This document shows, piece by piece, positions 10,201-20,339 of a stretch of 64,000 nt of DNA. Where the stretch lies: contig OZ035960.1 of assembly GCA_964034945.1 (NCBI GenBank), positions 90,919,848 through 90,983,847 on the forward strand, given 5' to 3'. The translations under genes were made by a program, and so were the position numbers. This DNA is from Chrysopilus asiliformis (Eukaryota > Arthropoda > Insecta > Diptera > Rhagionidae). The notes beneath the pieces are model-generated. The model was given only the letters and a program-made list of their open reading frames with translations. It had not been told where the DNA came from and did not search any database. Numbering within the stretch: position 1 is the first letter of the stretch; each line of letters begins with the position of its first letter.

Positions 10201-12352
10201 AATCCGCGCCACAGACAGACAGACAGACGGACGGACGGACGGACGGACGGACGGACATGCTAAATTCAACTTTTTTTATCATTCTAAACACAATGGTGTA
10301 ATTCATTTTTTTGTGTGATGACGGGATCTTGGCGTTACAAACGGTAAGGCAAAGTTAATATACCCTTTGGTTTCACCATACGGGTATAAAAATAATAAAA
10401 TAATGTTCTTCTTCATGGTGGCTTTCCGGTACAACTGATTTATTTTTAAGCTAACCTCTGTATTTAACTTTTTTTTATCTTACTTTATATCAAATTGCAT
10501 CACTATATAATATTTTAATTGCCGCTTACCAAAATAATTACTTTTTCCCAAAGTTAATGGCTTTTACAATTTTGTGAATACCCATTGGCCACCGTACCAG
10601 CAGTTCTGTATAATACTCTACAGGGTGGTCCAAATGAGACTGGACGGTTAATAATATGAATACCTTCTTATACCCGTATGGTGAAACCAAAGGGTATATT
10701 AGATTTGCCTTACCGTTTGTAACGCCAAGATCCCGTCATCACACAAAAAAATGAATTACACCAGTGTGTTTAGAATGATAAAAAAAATTGAATTTTGCAT
10801 GTCCGTCCGTCTGTCCGTCTGTCCGTCTGTCCGTCTGTCTGTCCGTCCGTCCGTCTGTGACGCGGATTGCGGGCGCACGGATTGAGCTAGAGGCTTGAAA
10901 TTTTGAGCAGATCCGTTTTTCGTAAAATGCGAGGCCAAGTTCGTTCATGAGCAAAACTGGACCATTCGGGGGGGTACCCCCCATACAAACGAAAACGTTT
11001 TTTTTTGAGAAAGTTATTTACGATATGATTCTACATAAAAGTCCCATACATCAAAATCCGATTGGAATAAATTTAAAAAAATCTTATTGGAAAGTTTGAC
11101 TTCAAAGTTGAATTTTGGGACAACTGTTCGAATTTTGATACGAAAATCACCATACGGGTTTTCAATAATTGCCAGATTGGCAATTATAGCTTTTGTTATG
11201 TTTTTATCATTCTAAACACACTGGTGTCATTCATTTTTTTGTGTGATAACGGGATCTTGGCGTTACAAACGGTAAGGCAAATCTAATATACCCTTTGGTT
11301 TCACCATACTGGTATAAAAATGAGTTGGTGTCTGTCTGTCTGTCTGTTCCTCTTTCACGCAAAAGCGGCTGAGCCGATTGACTTGAAATTTGGCATGAGT
11401 GTCTGTGGTAGTTCTGGTTCCAACATAGGCATACGAAAAGTAGCGCGAGGGGTGGGGGAGTAAGGGGAGGGGGTAAAGTAATCTCGAAACTTAATTTTTG
11501 CGCTATGTTACTCTTTCTCGGGAAAACTACTGAACCGATTGGCCTGAAGTTTAACTCCAACGTACACCATAAAAAAATAAAAATTTGAAAAAACTTAACC
11601 CGGCAACGACGGGTATGCAAGCTAGTGTTCTATAAACCTCAAGGTCAAAGTTATTCATAAAAACAAGACTTTCTGTACCTACTTGTAAGAAAGTAAAAAA
11701 ATCTTTAAACCGCATAATTAAAAAGATTTTGCGATTTCACTGATTTAATTACAAAACAACAATCAGTAGTTTTCCATGAATTTCTAACGAAACTGCCTTC
11801 ATGAATTTTTCATCAAATTACTATTTCTCAAAGACTTACTCCATTTCCGATTTGTAATTTGATATTATGATATTAGTAGACATCGATCCAGCAAGAATCC
11901 CGAAATGTCCATTTAAAATTAGCATAACAAAAGCTAATCCTGAAATTCGTAAAATCCGGAATATTGAATTCACAAGTACTGGCAATGATTTTAATAACGC
12001 TTACCTTTCATAAAAGGTGCCATTCGAAATATAGAAATAAATCCGGTGCTTGTAAACTGTCCAATAAACGTTTGAAAGAATAAAATTGGAAATGAAATCA
12101 ACGGCATTAAAATCAAATATGCGATACAAAATTCAACTGAAACAAAATATTAAAATCACCAAATTTTTAGATTTAAATTTTATGAAGGAAAAACCACTTA
12201 CAAAATCCAAATCGATCTGAGAGATTAAAAAATAATAAAACGTTTATAAATCTAACAAAAACTGCTAAATTTGCAACAATGAAATCGATTTTTGAACTAA
12301 AGGCTCCGCGATTTTCGTCATGCGGGAAAATTTCTACGTAAGGCTTTGACAT
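1205..12352 (-). CDS. Divergent SLC6-like (NSS family) membrane transporter, downstream tandem copy, 3' end off window
   Basis: Eight exons read on the minus strand, joined in phase with AG/GT borders: 12202-12352, 12005-12136, 11840-11939, 4178-4265, 3785-4115, 3436-3560, 1656-1784, 1205-1411 (421 codons). The start is the ATG at 12352 (MSKPYVEIFPHDENRG). The order matches SLC6 membrane segments: TM1 in exon 1, TM2 ending MAPFMKG in exon 2, TM3 in exon 3, TM4 in exon 4, TM5-TM7 in exon 5 with the family hallmark LGSYNQF then SIIVLATTTILN, DEYICLRKHR in exon 7, and WIYGEKRFRRDYEFM (TM10) in exon 8. The last exon (TM11-12 in the neighbouring copy) is not visible, so the gene probably continues left of base 1. 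The usual TM1 signature around N-x-W-R-F-P and the large TM3-TM4 loop are missing, so ordinary sodium-coupled transport is doubtful (inference). Intron 3 is 7.6 kb and contains a whole other gene and several transposons. Confidence 0.82.
1466..1633. mobile_element. piggyBac-type MITE (TTAA target)
   Basis: TTAA|CCCTTCTATTATGTT on the left and AACATAATAGTAGGG|TTAA on the right. 168 bp, non-coding, in intron 7 of the SLC6-like gene. Confidence 0.8.
2090..2335. mobile_element. hAT-type MITE with 8-bp target duplication
   Basis: The 8-mer AGTCTGAC flanks it exactly (2082-2089 and 2336-2343). It starts CAAGGCCCAATTA and ends TTAATACGGCTCTG. It lies in an SLC6-like intron. Confidence 0.82.
3611..3755. 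mobile_element. Short MITE with TAA target duplication
   Basis: The left end is GGAACTGTCCATAAAATGCG and the right end ATTTTATGGGCAGCCCC, with TAA on both sides. A related end (AAGGAGCTGTCCATAAAATA) occurs at 54942. Confidence 0.7.
5111..6009 (-). mobile_element. Mariner element with internal deletion, nested in the Tc1-like element
   Basis: A 27-bp terminal inverted repeat (beginning CATGGATCAATAAGTCCCGA) lies at 5111-5137 and 5983-6009. The element is about 900 bp instead of the usual 1.3 kb because the middle-to-end part of the transposase is missing. It has inserted between the left end and the transposase of the Tc1-like element. Confidence 0.88.
5177..5833 (-). pseudogene. Mariner transposase, truncated by internal deletion
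   Basis: It opens at ATG 5833 (MEKTEFRVLIKHCFLM) with the two helix-turn-helix domains and the mariner signature VTMDETWIHHYTPE, which includes the first catalytic aspartate. The frame then jumps from FWDTHGV directly to the C-terminal tail DDCITLKGDYIDE in another frame near 5215-5177. The segments with the second and third catalytic aspartates are gone. It cannot be catalytic, though the DNA-binding half is open. Confidence 0.9.
6067..7064 (-). pseudogene. Tc1/mariner-superfamily transposase, frameshifted
   Basis: Homology runs across several frames on the minus strand. It starts with a helix-turn-helix region near 7060-6890 (RQVAKQEGVSLKAVF). MRKPGPRCEKMDQKICAAI continues from 6887. MDDETYIKMDYRTLPG at 6619 carries the first catalytic D. 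KAKFMVWQAICECG follows, then WPDLASCHYAK in a different frame near 6345, and NPPNCPEIRPIEKCW after a further shift. The spacing from the second D to the final E looks like the DD37E type, but indels make that approximate. At least three frame changes show it is dead. Confidence 0.85.
7257..8231 (-). mobile_element. R1 repeat, reverse copy interrupted by a second R1 copy
   Basis: The outer reverse copy occupies 7257-7511 and about 8098-8231. A forward copy, 7513-8097, is inserted in it. Both carry the ATACCCGTATGGTGA end and the microsatellite core. Confidence 0.8.
7513..8097 (+). mobile_element. R1 repeat, forward copy nested in another R1 copy
   Basis: A full-length forward copy, from ACATAACAAAAGC to CATACGGGTATAAAAA, with a (GACGGACA)n run at about 7895-7965. 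Confidence 0.8.
8840..9126. mobile_element. piggyBac-type MITE, family with a copy at 42229
   Basis: TTAA|CCCTTTCGGTA at 8836-8850 and TACCGAAAGGG|TTAA at 9116-9130. The interior includes CCACAGTGGACGTATTTG, also found in the other copy. Confidence 0.85.
9282..10416 (-). pseudogene. DUF1091-family secreted protein, nested in an SLC6 intron, signal-peptide exon split by a repeat
   Basis: Exon 2 (9282-9746) is open for 154 codons and stop. It ends with the DUF1091 pattern: a cysteine in IDYCTKF, then KKYGNIPDRCPIPQGNYKLR (about residues 95-114 of the exon) and FPFNSGVYNVLMF. DUF1091 proteins are small insect secreted proteins of about 180 residues, mostly of unknown role, some expressed in chemosensory tissue. 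A splice acceptor lies at 9747 and the donor of exon 1 at 9797. Exon 1 reads as hydrophobic residues ending IINIAFLVQ, but a 566-bp interspersed repeat (9827-10392) interrupts it. Just beyond the repeat is GCCACC-ATG at 10416, encoding MKKNIILL, in phase with the rest once the repeat is ignored. Read through, the repeat brings stop codons. The gene is therefore probably broken, unless a new start or splicing bypasses the insert. It lies on the same strand inside intron 3 of the SLC6-like gene. Confidence 0.72.
9827..10392 (+). mobile_element. (GTCY)n-core interspersed repeat R1, inserted in the DUF1091 gene
   Basis: It starts ACATAACAAAAGCTATAATT and ends CACCATACGGGTATAAAAA. The subterminal pair CCCGTATGGTGA / TCACCATACGGG is inverted. 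The middle carries a GACGGACA-type microsatellite. No clear target duplication is visible. The layout fits non-autonomous Helitron/Helentron-like 'mini-me' repeats described in flies (inference). Confidence 0.85.
10669..11318 (-). mobile_element. R1 repeat, reverse copy, fused to the tail of a forward copy
   Basis: The reverse copy 10669-11200 ends in GCTTTTGTTATG. From 11201 a forward tail (ATCATTCTAAACACACTGGTG to TACTGGTATAAAAA) follows directly. Confidence 0.78.
11319..11625 (+). mobile_element. Helitron-like non-autonomous element, 3' end resolved
   Basis: The 3' end has the hairpin CCCGGCAACGACGGG (11599-11613), then eight bases, then CTAG (11622-11625) followed by T. This is the standard Helitron terminus. 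The left part begins with GTCT repeats. The 5' border is uncertain. Confidence 0.6.
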
Positions 12353-12687
12353 TTTTCGAACTGATTTTCGGTCTTTCTCGACCAATGTGTAGATTTGAAC
12401 TGATTTTAACTGCGGTTTTCTAAATTTGGTTTAAAATTTAATTTTTTTAAGTGCGATTAAATCAACGATAAAAGGGTTTTATACGCTTCTATGATCTATT
12501 GTAACCAGATTACGGTTAAGATTTTCTTATCGTTCTATACAAGTATGAAAATTAATTTTAGAGTTTTCTTACAGTTATACGACCGAAACATATTTTTGGC
12601 TAGAATTTTGTGATGTATTTTGAAATCAAAAATGTAAAATTTGTTTTAATAATATGCAACTACATTTTAAATTTTTATAAAACAAAT

Positions 12688-15600
12688 TTATCTTATTTCG
12701 CGTAATTCATTTTCAACATTTTCTCCTATAAACAAATTAAAACTTGTTTCGTAAGTATCCCGGCTGACAGGTGGCGCTGGATACCAGAGATTTGAATTTT
12801 CATGTGGTATTTTCCGTTTTTGACTTCTTTTAAACAATGCCAGACCAATAGAATAAAACGGGATTATGACAAACGGCACAGCACAAAAAATAATTTGAAG
12901 TATGTAAATTGTTGTTGAATTCGTGAACTTTTTGTACAAAAATCCTGTTTCAATATCCCAACATAAATACATAATCTGAAAAAAAAAAATAAAATTGATA
13001 ATTCAGTAAAAAAAATGATTTTACACTCACTGTTGTTATGGTCAATACTAATGGAGCTGAAAACTGCAAAGTTTTAAAGAGGCTTCCCGGAAACACCTTT
13101 TGCGTCATAAATTTGTAATCATGACGAAAACGCCTTACGCCATACAACCATAGAATCGATAGAATGAATAGAAAGTGTACGATGACAGCTTTTCCAGGCA
13201 ATGCAAATGAAGTAAAAATTGCTAGCCATGCGTTTTCCTAAAATTTTAAATATGGGATTAGAAGATTTTATTTTTAAAATAATGTGACAAAAAATTCATT
13301 CGGAGACACTTAAGGGACAATACCACTCTAGAAACTTAAACTCTAAGAGAAACTTTGACTTTGTTTCTTTCTTATACGAAGTATAATAAAGTTATGTATT
13401 TATTAAAAATTTAGACGTTTTAATTTTGCCTACAAAACATTTCCTGAGAACTCCTAAGCCGATTGAAGCATTATTATAAAAAATGCCTGTTCGTGTATCA
13501 ATCTGTCAGTCTGGGTACAAGTTTTCTCAAAAGCTAATAGAACTAGAGCCATTAAATTTTACAAGGATTTTTGGTCCTTGAGTGCAGCGCCGGCTCTATG
13601 GTTCTATGCGCCCTATGCAAGTTATTTTTTTGCGCCCTATGCAAGTTTTTTTTGCGCCCTTTTTGTTTGAATTAAAAAAAAAGTGTACATATGGCAGATA
13701 AGTAAAATTTAAAGGCACAAAACGTTTTATGTAAAATAATTCATACAAATAAAATAATTACAAGTTCAACGAATTATAATAGTTCAACATAAAGTATAAA
13801 AAAGTTAACAATTTTATTTATTTAAGTTTCTAAAAGTTTACTTTTCTTGCGCCCTTTAGCTCGGCGCCCCCATGCCTTGCATGGTCTGCATATTAGGTTG
13901 AGCCGGGCCTGCTTGAGTGGGACAATCCGATCAACTTTTGGTGGAAATCCGTTAACCAGAAATAACCAAAATGGTGGCTTTTTAAAAATTTAAATATTTT
14001 CATTAAAAAGTAAAAAAAATATTTTTCGAATGCCTTGCAAACAACGAAAAAACAATTACAAAAAGAATTAAAGATCTTAAAGGTCTCTACATTTTTGTCT
14101 TTTACCGCAAATTGATAGTTTTTACCGTTATCGAGATATTTCAGATTTTGTAAAATAGAAATTCATATTTTTATACAAACTAAAATTTTATTCGTTTCTG
14201 TATAAGAAAGTCATGTTCTCATCAGATATTTATTAAACAAAAAAAATATGTTTAACGGCTTAAATATATCGTTTTCCGCGGCCGAACCGATTAATCCTAC
14301 AATTGTTGACAGATTGTCTTGAAATTTATAACATTATCTATAGAAGTACCCAGGATAATAAAAAAAATCCTTTTTAGTAAAATTTGCGCACAACAGAAAA
14401 AAAAGTTGATTACAAAAAGAAAATGTGCGATATTGATTACAAAAAGAAATGTTTTTTGAAATTATTTCTAAAAAAATTACAGCAAAAAAATGCAGTGTTG
14501 TAAAACCGTGTTATATAAGACTCAGAGCTAGTATAAAAAGGGGGGTCAGGTTCCAATGTGAGAAAGATGGAAATAATAAATGAATTTAAACTTTAATCTT
14601 TTTTATTTGTTTAAAACGTTGGAAATCAAAAAAGACGTTCACTTTCCCATTCAGCTGCATTCACTTTATGTCAGTTGATCGAAGCGACACCTAAGAAGGA
14701 CGACAAAGGATATATTTGACAAAGATATGTTGGATCACAGCGAACGTATGAAAAATCGAAGGCATGGTCTTTATAGTACAATATTATAAATTATTTAGTT
14801 TATAGATATTCTTATATAGAATTTAAATAAATTTTTCTGAATACTATTGTAGTTTTTCATTTTTTTTATACTCACATTAATAAAGTATGGTACCGTACAC
14901 AAAAAGTGGAAAAAACAAAATCCAAGTATAAACTGGATACGAAATTTTCTCAAAACTCGATGTTCATCGCAAAGTGAAGTAATATTACTCAAAACATTTA
15001 AAATCTGTAAAAAAAATAATGAAAGTTGTTTTATTATAAATTAGTTATATCTTGGTTACAATTTGAATTTCTGGTTTATTAATTTTTTTATTTTTAAAAA
15101 ATTACGTAATAACATTTAAAAATATTTTTTTGTTAAACTTCGTAAATCAAAAATACACATTATCTTAATACAATCATGAAGATTCAAAGCAGAATTTAAA
15201 AACAAACATGGCGACAAACAAATTTTTGTTTTAAAATTTAAAATAATCATTAGAAAAACGTTTTCTACACCTAGTTGTCTTCTTAAATTTTCGCTTTACT
15301 AACCACTTACCACTTCATTAAAGAAAAGACAAAGAACTCCAATAGCGGTAATTATTTTGTAAAGCATAATGACATCCCGAGTGTAATAAACGGCTGTGTT
15401 TAAATACGGAGGTCGACCGAAGCCCTCTATTCCATAATTATCTAAAAAAATGTCCAATAGTTATTAAAAAAAACCAATTACCGCAATATTTTTTTATGAA
15501 ATACAAACAAAAATATTTTTTAGCTCCGAAACACACTACCATCGCCATTAAATTTAAAAAAGTAGTAGCTACTAGAACTATAATCGAGTTCCTCACTGGG

Positions 15601-17167
15601 CTATCGTAAAATCTATTATAACTTCCTAGCGTGATAAATACACCATTAGTGTTGCCAAATGTCCAAATACACATGGCGGCTGCTGATGCCCACATTTGCC
15701 AATTAATAAATGACATCATCGAACTTTGGGTAATTTCATTGTAAATATTTCTAAATCCTGGAGTAAAACCGAATACAATGAAGTAACAAACCAGCAACAG
15801 GACAGGAATTCCCAATGAAAAGTAGAGCAGCTTGGTGATCTTAAAAACAAAAAATTATATAGAAATTTTTAAAAAATTATAAATTATATAGAAATTTAAA
15901 AAGAAAATACCCTTTTTACGCCTAGCAATAAAATTGCCGCTATGAACGCCCAAAGAAAGAAAATCCATCCAAGTGATGTTAGAAGACTTGGGGTATGCCT
16001 TAAAAGTAAATTTTAAAATGTTTTTTATTGAAACAGTACCCACAGACATGAACAAATAAAAACGTTAACAGAAAGCGAACAAGATAAATCTAATGGCGAT
16101 AAATTAATGGAAACTTTTCGTCGAGTATTATTTTATCTTTCGCTGCAGGATTTCGCTGCAGGATTTTCCTGAAGCGAATATTGACCCAAAGACGAACCGT
16201 CGATTACCAATTTCGCCATTAAAGCAATTGTGGTTTTGCTGACACATTATTAATCAGTGTGTCGTTCTCGTCTCTTCTGACGCTTCTTGTACGCGGATTT
16301 AAATTATAGGTTTAAATCTTTCAGCCCAAATTGCGTAAATTGCAGCTTTTTTAAGTCGCAAAGAACAAATCTCACGTACCCGTGCTATTTACGAGAATTT
16401 ACGAGAAACGTAACTACTATTTTCGTAACTACACAAAATTTCAAAGCTCAATCCTTTCGAAACTTATGGTGTTCACGGACAGACAGACGGACGTACATGC
16501 GGAAATCAAAATCTTTTGCCATCCCTAACACCCTGGTGTAGATCATTTTTGTGTCTGATGATTGGTTCGATGCGTTACAAAAATGATATATCATAAAATA
16601 GTTCTTCTACCAACCACATAAAGTCTTTTTAAAAATCCTTTAAATTAAAAACAAATTTTTGAAATTAAAATTACCTTCCATGAAAAGTACTTGCAGTAAA
16701 TGTGACGCACATTACACTCTCTAAGATTACAAATTTTGTATTTAAAACTAACATCACATATGACAATCCTGAAATGTGCGTAAATTACGTTAAAAGCTGC
16801 AATAATTTTGAATTTAAAAAAATTACCCTTCATGCATGGCGCCATTCGAAATATTGAAATAAATCCAGTGCTAGTAAACTGCCCTATGTATGATTGGAAA
16901 AACAAAATCGGAAATGAAATCAATGGCATCAAAATTAAATATGCTATCCAAAACTCAACTAGAAGACAAGAATAGATATGTGAAAAAACACTTTTTTAAA
17001 TCCGCAGAATATTTACGTATTCCATATTGTTTCGATAATGCAAAAAATGTCAAAATGTTGGTTTCTCGGAATAAGGCCGCAACATTTGCCACCATAAAAT
17101 CCAGTTTCATACTAAAAGTTCCACGATTTCGATCGTGCGAAAATATTTTCACATTTTCCCTTGACAT
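12688..17167 (-). CDS. Divergent SLC6-like (NSS family) membrane transporter, complete upstream tandem copy
   Basis: Nine exons: 17017-17167, 16827-16958, 16675-16768, 15911-15998, 15482-15839, 15311-15441, 14876-15004, 13031-13237, 12688-12975. They sum to 1578 nt, an open frame of 525 residues plus stop, with phases matching at every junction. The start ATG at 17167 gives MSRENVKIFSHDRNRG, alignable with its tandem neighbour. Visible SLC6 marks are MPLISFPILFFQSYIGQF (TM2), GNTNGVFITLGSYNRF (TM6), SIIVLVATTFLNL (TM7), LCDEHRVLRK (TM8-9 loop) and WLYGVRRFRHDYKFM (TM10). Exon 9 carries the last membrane spans and an approximately 50-residue polar tail. Typical family members are about 600 residues. 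This one is shorter because TM3 joins TM4 with almost no extracellular loop 2. Five exons have exactly the same length as in the neighbour, which starts only about 340 bp downstream, so this is a tandem duplication. Substrate unknown. Confidence 0.87.
13340..14260. repeat. Dispersed repeat R3, copy in an SLC6-like intron
   Basis: Same segments as at 340-1110, here interrupted by the hAT-type MITE 13585-13911. It fills most of intron 7 of the upstream SLC6-like gene. Confidence 0.65.
13585..13911. mobile_element. hAT-type MITE with 8-bp target duplication
   Basis: CTTGAGTG flanks it exactly (13577-13584 and 13912-13919). The ends are CAGCGCCGGCTC and GAGCCGGGCCTG. It contains TGCGCCCTATGCAAG repeats and is inserted in an older repeat (13340-14260). 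Confidence 0.87.
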
Positions 17168-17299
17168 TTTCACAGTGATCACAAATAAAACACCTTTTTA
17201 AAACACTTGATTTTCAATTCAAAAAATTTACGTCTAGGGTTTTGTTAGTTCGTCTAGCACGTTGTTAAAATTCTAATGTTTTGTTATTAAGATAATGAT

Positions 17300-17930
17300 A
17301 AGAGTTCTATGAATTAATTCTAAAGATTGCATTTACATACGAACAAATCTATTTATTCCTACTATGAATACTTTGAATACTTGACGTGTTTACATCTACA
17401 GCATTTTATACATCTATATTAAAAATATCATGATCTGTTTAGGTTATCATTTACAACTCAATAAATTTCTTCGAACTGCTAGTATTTGTGCCCAAGAAGC
17501 AATTTCGTTGTTGCTAGAAATATAAAATTCAAAATGTTGCACCAAATAATGCAGTTATATGGATATCTGCTCCATATTTATGGGTTCGACTTTGTAAGTG
17601 TAAATAATTAGACCAAATTGGAACTATGTAATTTGAAAATTTTACTCCAAGGAAATTTTACTCCAAGAAGAAATTAAACATTTTTTGGAAGTTTCTCTTA
17701 GCGATATGTCATACCGAATGCGTTGAGTTGCCTCTATATTTTTAAAGAAATATCTAACCCTTAAAAACACAGAAAAATAGCAAATATTTTTAACCGTACG
17801 ACACACGAAAAAAAAATTTTTTTTTTATTTTTTTGTCGGTGGTGCAATTTTGGTACCACCGTGCAGCATTGTTTACGAATCGCGTGTACCACCATACCTT
17901 TTGTGATCTGCTGAACTTAGTCATATGGCG
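17300..17930. other. Upstream region of the SLC6-like pair, no gene seen
   Basis: AT-rich DNA before the first SLC6-like exon. No repeat family or reading frame could be assigned. It presumably holds the promoter, but no clear TATA or initiator could be fixed. Confidence 0.4.
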
Positions 17931-18133
17931 TATTCGAATGGCCTGGTCCTCATCAAATAATCTACATGATGACAGACAAAATGTTTATTTAAAAACATCT
18001 ATTTGTATGGGAGAGGTGGAAAGGAGTGGTCCGATTGGATTTTGGTATATGGAACGGTTATGTGAAATCATATTCTAAACAGATTTTGCCTTTATAAATT
18101 TTTCAATACGACTCACCGTTTTCGAGAAAATAG

Positions 18134-18590
18134 AAGAAAAAAAAAAAATATTTTTTTAAAAAAAAGCTTTTATTTTAAAAAAAAATGTACTAAAAAATGC
18201 ACTAAAAAGGAAAAAATAATTTTTTGGGTGCTGTGTATCACAACTGGAGGACATCGGCACGCGACCGGGACCTCTGGCAGGCCGGAAACCGGTTGTAGCG
18301 CCGAAAGAGAGAGAGAGAGAATCACAAATAAAAGCGAGATAAATCATAAAAATAAAAAAATAAAAAAAATATTTATCTCGCTTTTATTTGTGATTCTCTC
18401 TCTCTCTCTTTCGGCGCTACAACCGGTTTCCGGTCTTGGCCTGTCGCAATGTCTCTCGCCAGAGGCTCCTATCGCGTGCCGATGTCCTCCAATTGTGATA
18501 CACAGCACCCAAAAAATTATTTTTTTCCTTTTTAGTGCATTTTTTAGTACATTTTTTAAAAAATAAAAGCTTTTTTTTAAAAAAATATTT
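18134..18590. repeat. Large foldback palindrome element
   Basis: Arms of about 210 bp (18134-18344 and 18371-18590) around a 26-bp A/T-rich centre. The arms include a (GA)n run, GCGCCGAAAGAG and CCGGAAACCGGTTGTAGCG. One arm has about 30 extra bases. Degenerate relatives lie at 23945-24185 and 39735-39880. Confidence 0.85.
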
Positions 18591-18862
18591 TTTTTAAATT
18601 TTTTTTATTTAATAATGCTTATCACATGTTTTTCACTAATGCCCCGCAATCGGTATTGTCAAAGTAATTTCGACCGATAATTTACATGAAGTAATTTACA
18701 GTTAACTAACTTATGTAATTTACATTTTCTTCTAGATAAACAAAAACCTTGAATTTTTCAAACAATTAAATAAAAACCCCAGAATATCTCAAAAATGTTC
18801 TATCTCAGGACATTTTAAAAAGTCGGAAACTTTCTTTATAAAAACGTCGGATGTAATTTTCT

Positions 18863-19162
18863 CTAAATCAACAAGTGATTTACATTGAGTTGTTGTAAAA
18901 TATGACCACTTAAAGCCACGTAAAAGCTCTGCCAGTTCACAAAAACATGAGGTAGTAATTTATTACCTCTGAAGTTGATACTTTCAACGCCACTTACAGT
19001 CAATTCAGCTATGTTTGAATTTTCCCCTTGAAAAAAAAAACACCTCAATCCTGTCAAGACAAAATACTTGGGATATTCACTTCCTTCTGTTGCTGTGCGA
19101 AAAAAATATTTAGCACAATTTCTTAGGCTAGATTTCCATGTGAAACTGATAAAGCAGTCCAT
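18863..19162 (-). CDS. Unrecognised 99-codon ORF
   Basis: It reads MDCFISFTWKSSLRN, then YPKYFVLTGLRCFFFQ and FVNWQSFYVALSG, balanced in composition and unlike the low-complexity frames nearby. No family recognised and no clear splice partners. It may be a single exon or a relic. Confidence 0.25.
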   Translation of the reverse strand: MDCFISFTWKSSLRNCAKYFFRTATEGSEYPKYFVLTGLRCFFFQGENSNIAELTVSGVESINFRGNKLLPHVFVNWQSFYVALSGHILQQLNVNHLLI

Positions 19163-19639
19163 ATTGCTTCGGACTTAAAATTCATTAAACTTGTAAAAAG
19201 AATTCTAATTACGCACCATAATAGAAAAAGCTGCAAATGATAAAAAATTTCTTAAATTTTTTTAGAAATTCCAGTAAGAGTTTTCTAACGTTTTCTTGAA
19301 TATTTTTGTATGGTAAAATTATTTAAAACTGCTTTCAAAAAACAGAAAGATTCCGACGGAGAAGGACGCGAGGCGAAAAAGCCAGAGGCCCCTTTAAAGA
19401 ATATAAAACATGGAGTTACACTTCTCTGGCATTTTCGAGACTCCTAATATTTATAATAGTTTTTTAAAAATAATTCTCCCGCGGCGTATAATTTTTTTTT
19501 ATTTCCCTACCATCCATCTCATTATGAAGTTTTCGATTGAGGATATTTTTTTGCGAAAAATTTTCCTGCGGCGGAATTTTCATTCTGACATAAATTTTCT
19601 GGGCACTAATTATTTATACTCTACATGAAAGTCATATAG

Positions 19640-20335
19640 TAGTATATTAAATTTAGTATACCTATTGTAACACATCGAACCAATCGTAGGAATCAAATAT
19701 GAACTACACAAGGGTGTTTGGGATGACAAAAGATTTTGATTTCCACATGTCCGTCCATCTGTCCGCCCGGATGTGAACACCATAACGAATTGAGATAAAT
19801 GCTTCAACCAAAAAGGACTGAGATAAAGGCTTGAAATTTGGTTTAAATGCGTTTCTGGTAAAAATCAAGGCCAAGTTGTTAAACGCACAAAAACAGACCA
19901 TTCTTTTCCCCCTCCCCCATTCAAATGAAACGGCAATTTTTCGATTTTACGTATTGAAAATATAGTAAGCTAAAATATGTTAAGACTATAATTCTACATA
20001 GCTCATCCATACATCAAAATCCAGTTGAACTACACCTTCCCCCCTCCCCCATACTAATGGCATATTTTTCCCTATTTTCTCGAAAACGGTGCATCATATC
20101 GAAAAATTTATAAAGACGAAATGTGTTTAGAATATGATTTTACATAACTTGAACCACTCTTTCCTCCCTCCACACATAAATGGAATGCTTTTTCTTCTAT
20201 TTTCTCGAAACCTGTGTCGTATTGAAAAATTTGTAACCTATTTAGAATATGATTTTACATATCCGTTCCATACACCAAATGGATTTTTTCAAATAAACAT
20301 TTTGTCTATCCTCATATAGAGTATTTGACGATTAG
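19640..20335. repeat. Dispersed repeat R2, reverse copy
   Basis: It contains ATTTCCACATGTCCGTCC and three diverged repeats of a TACATCAAAATCCAGTTG-like block. Confidence 0.6.
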
Positions 20336-20339
20336 CCCC

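Noticed and set aside
18228..18566. 112-codon frame across the foldback element
   Set aside because: It simply reads both palindrome arms and the A/T centre.
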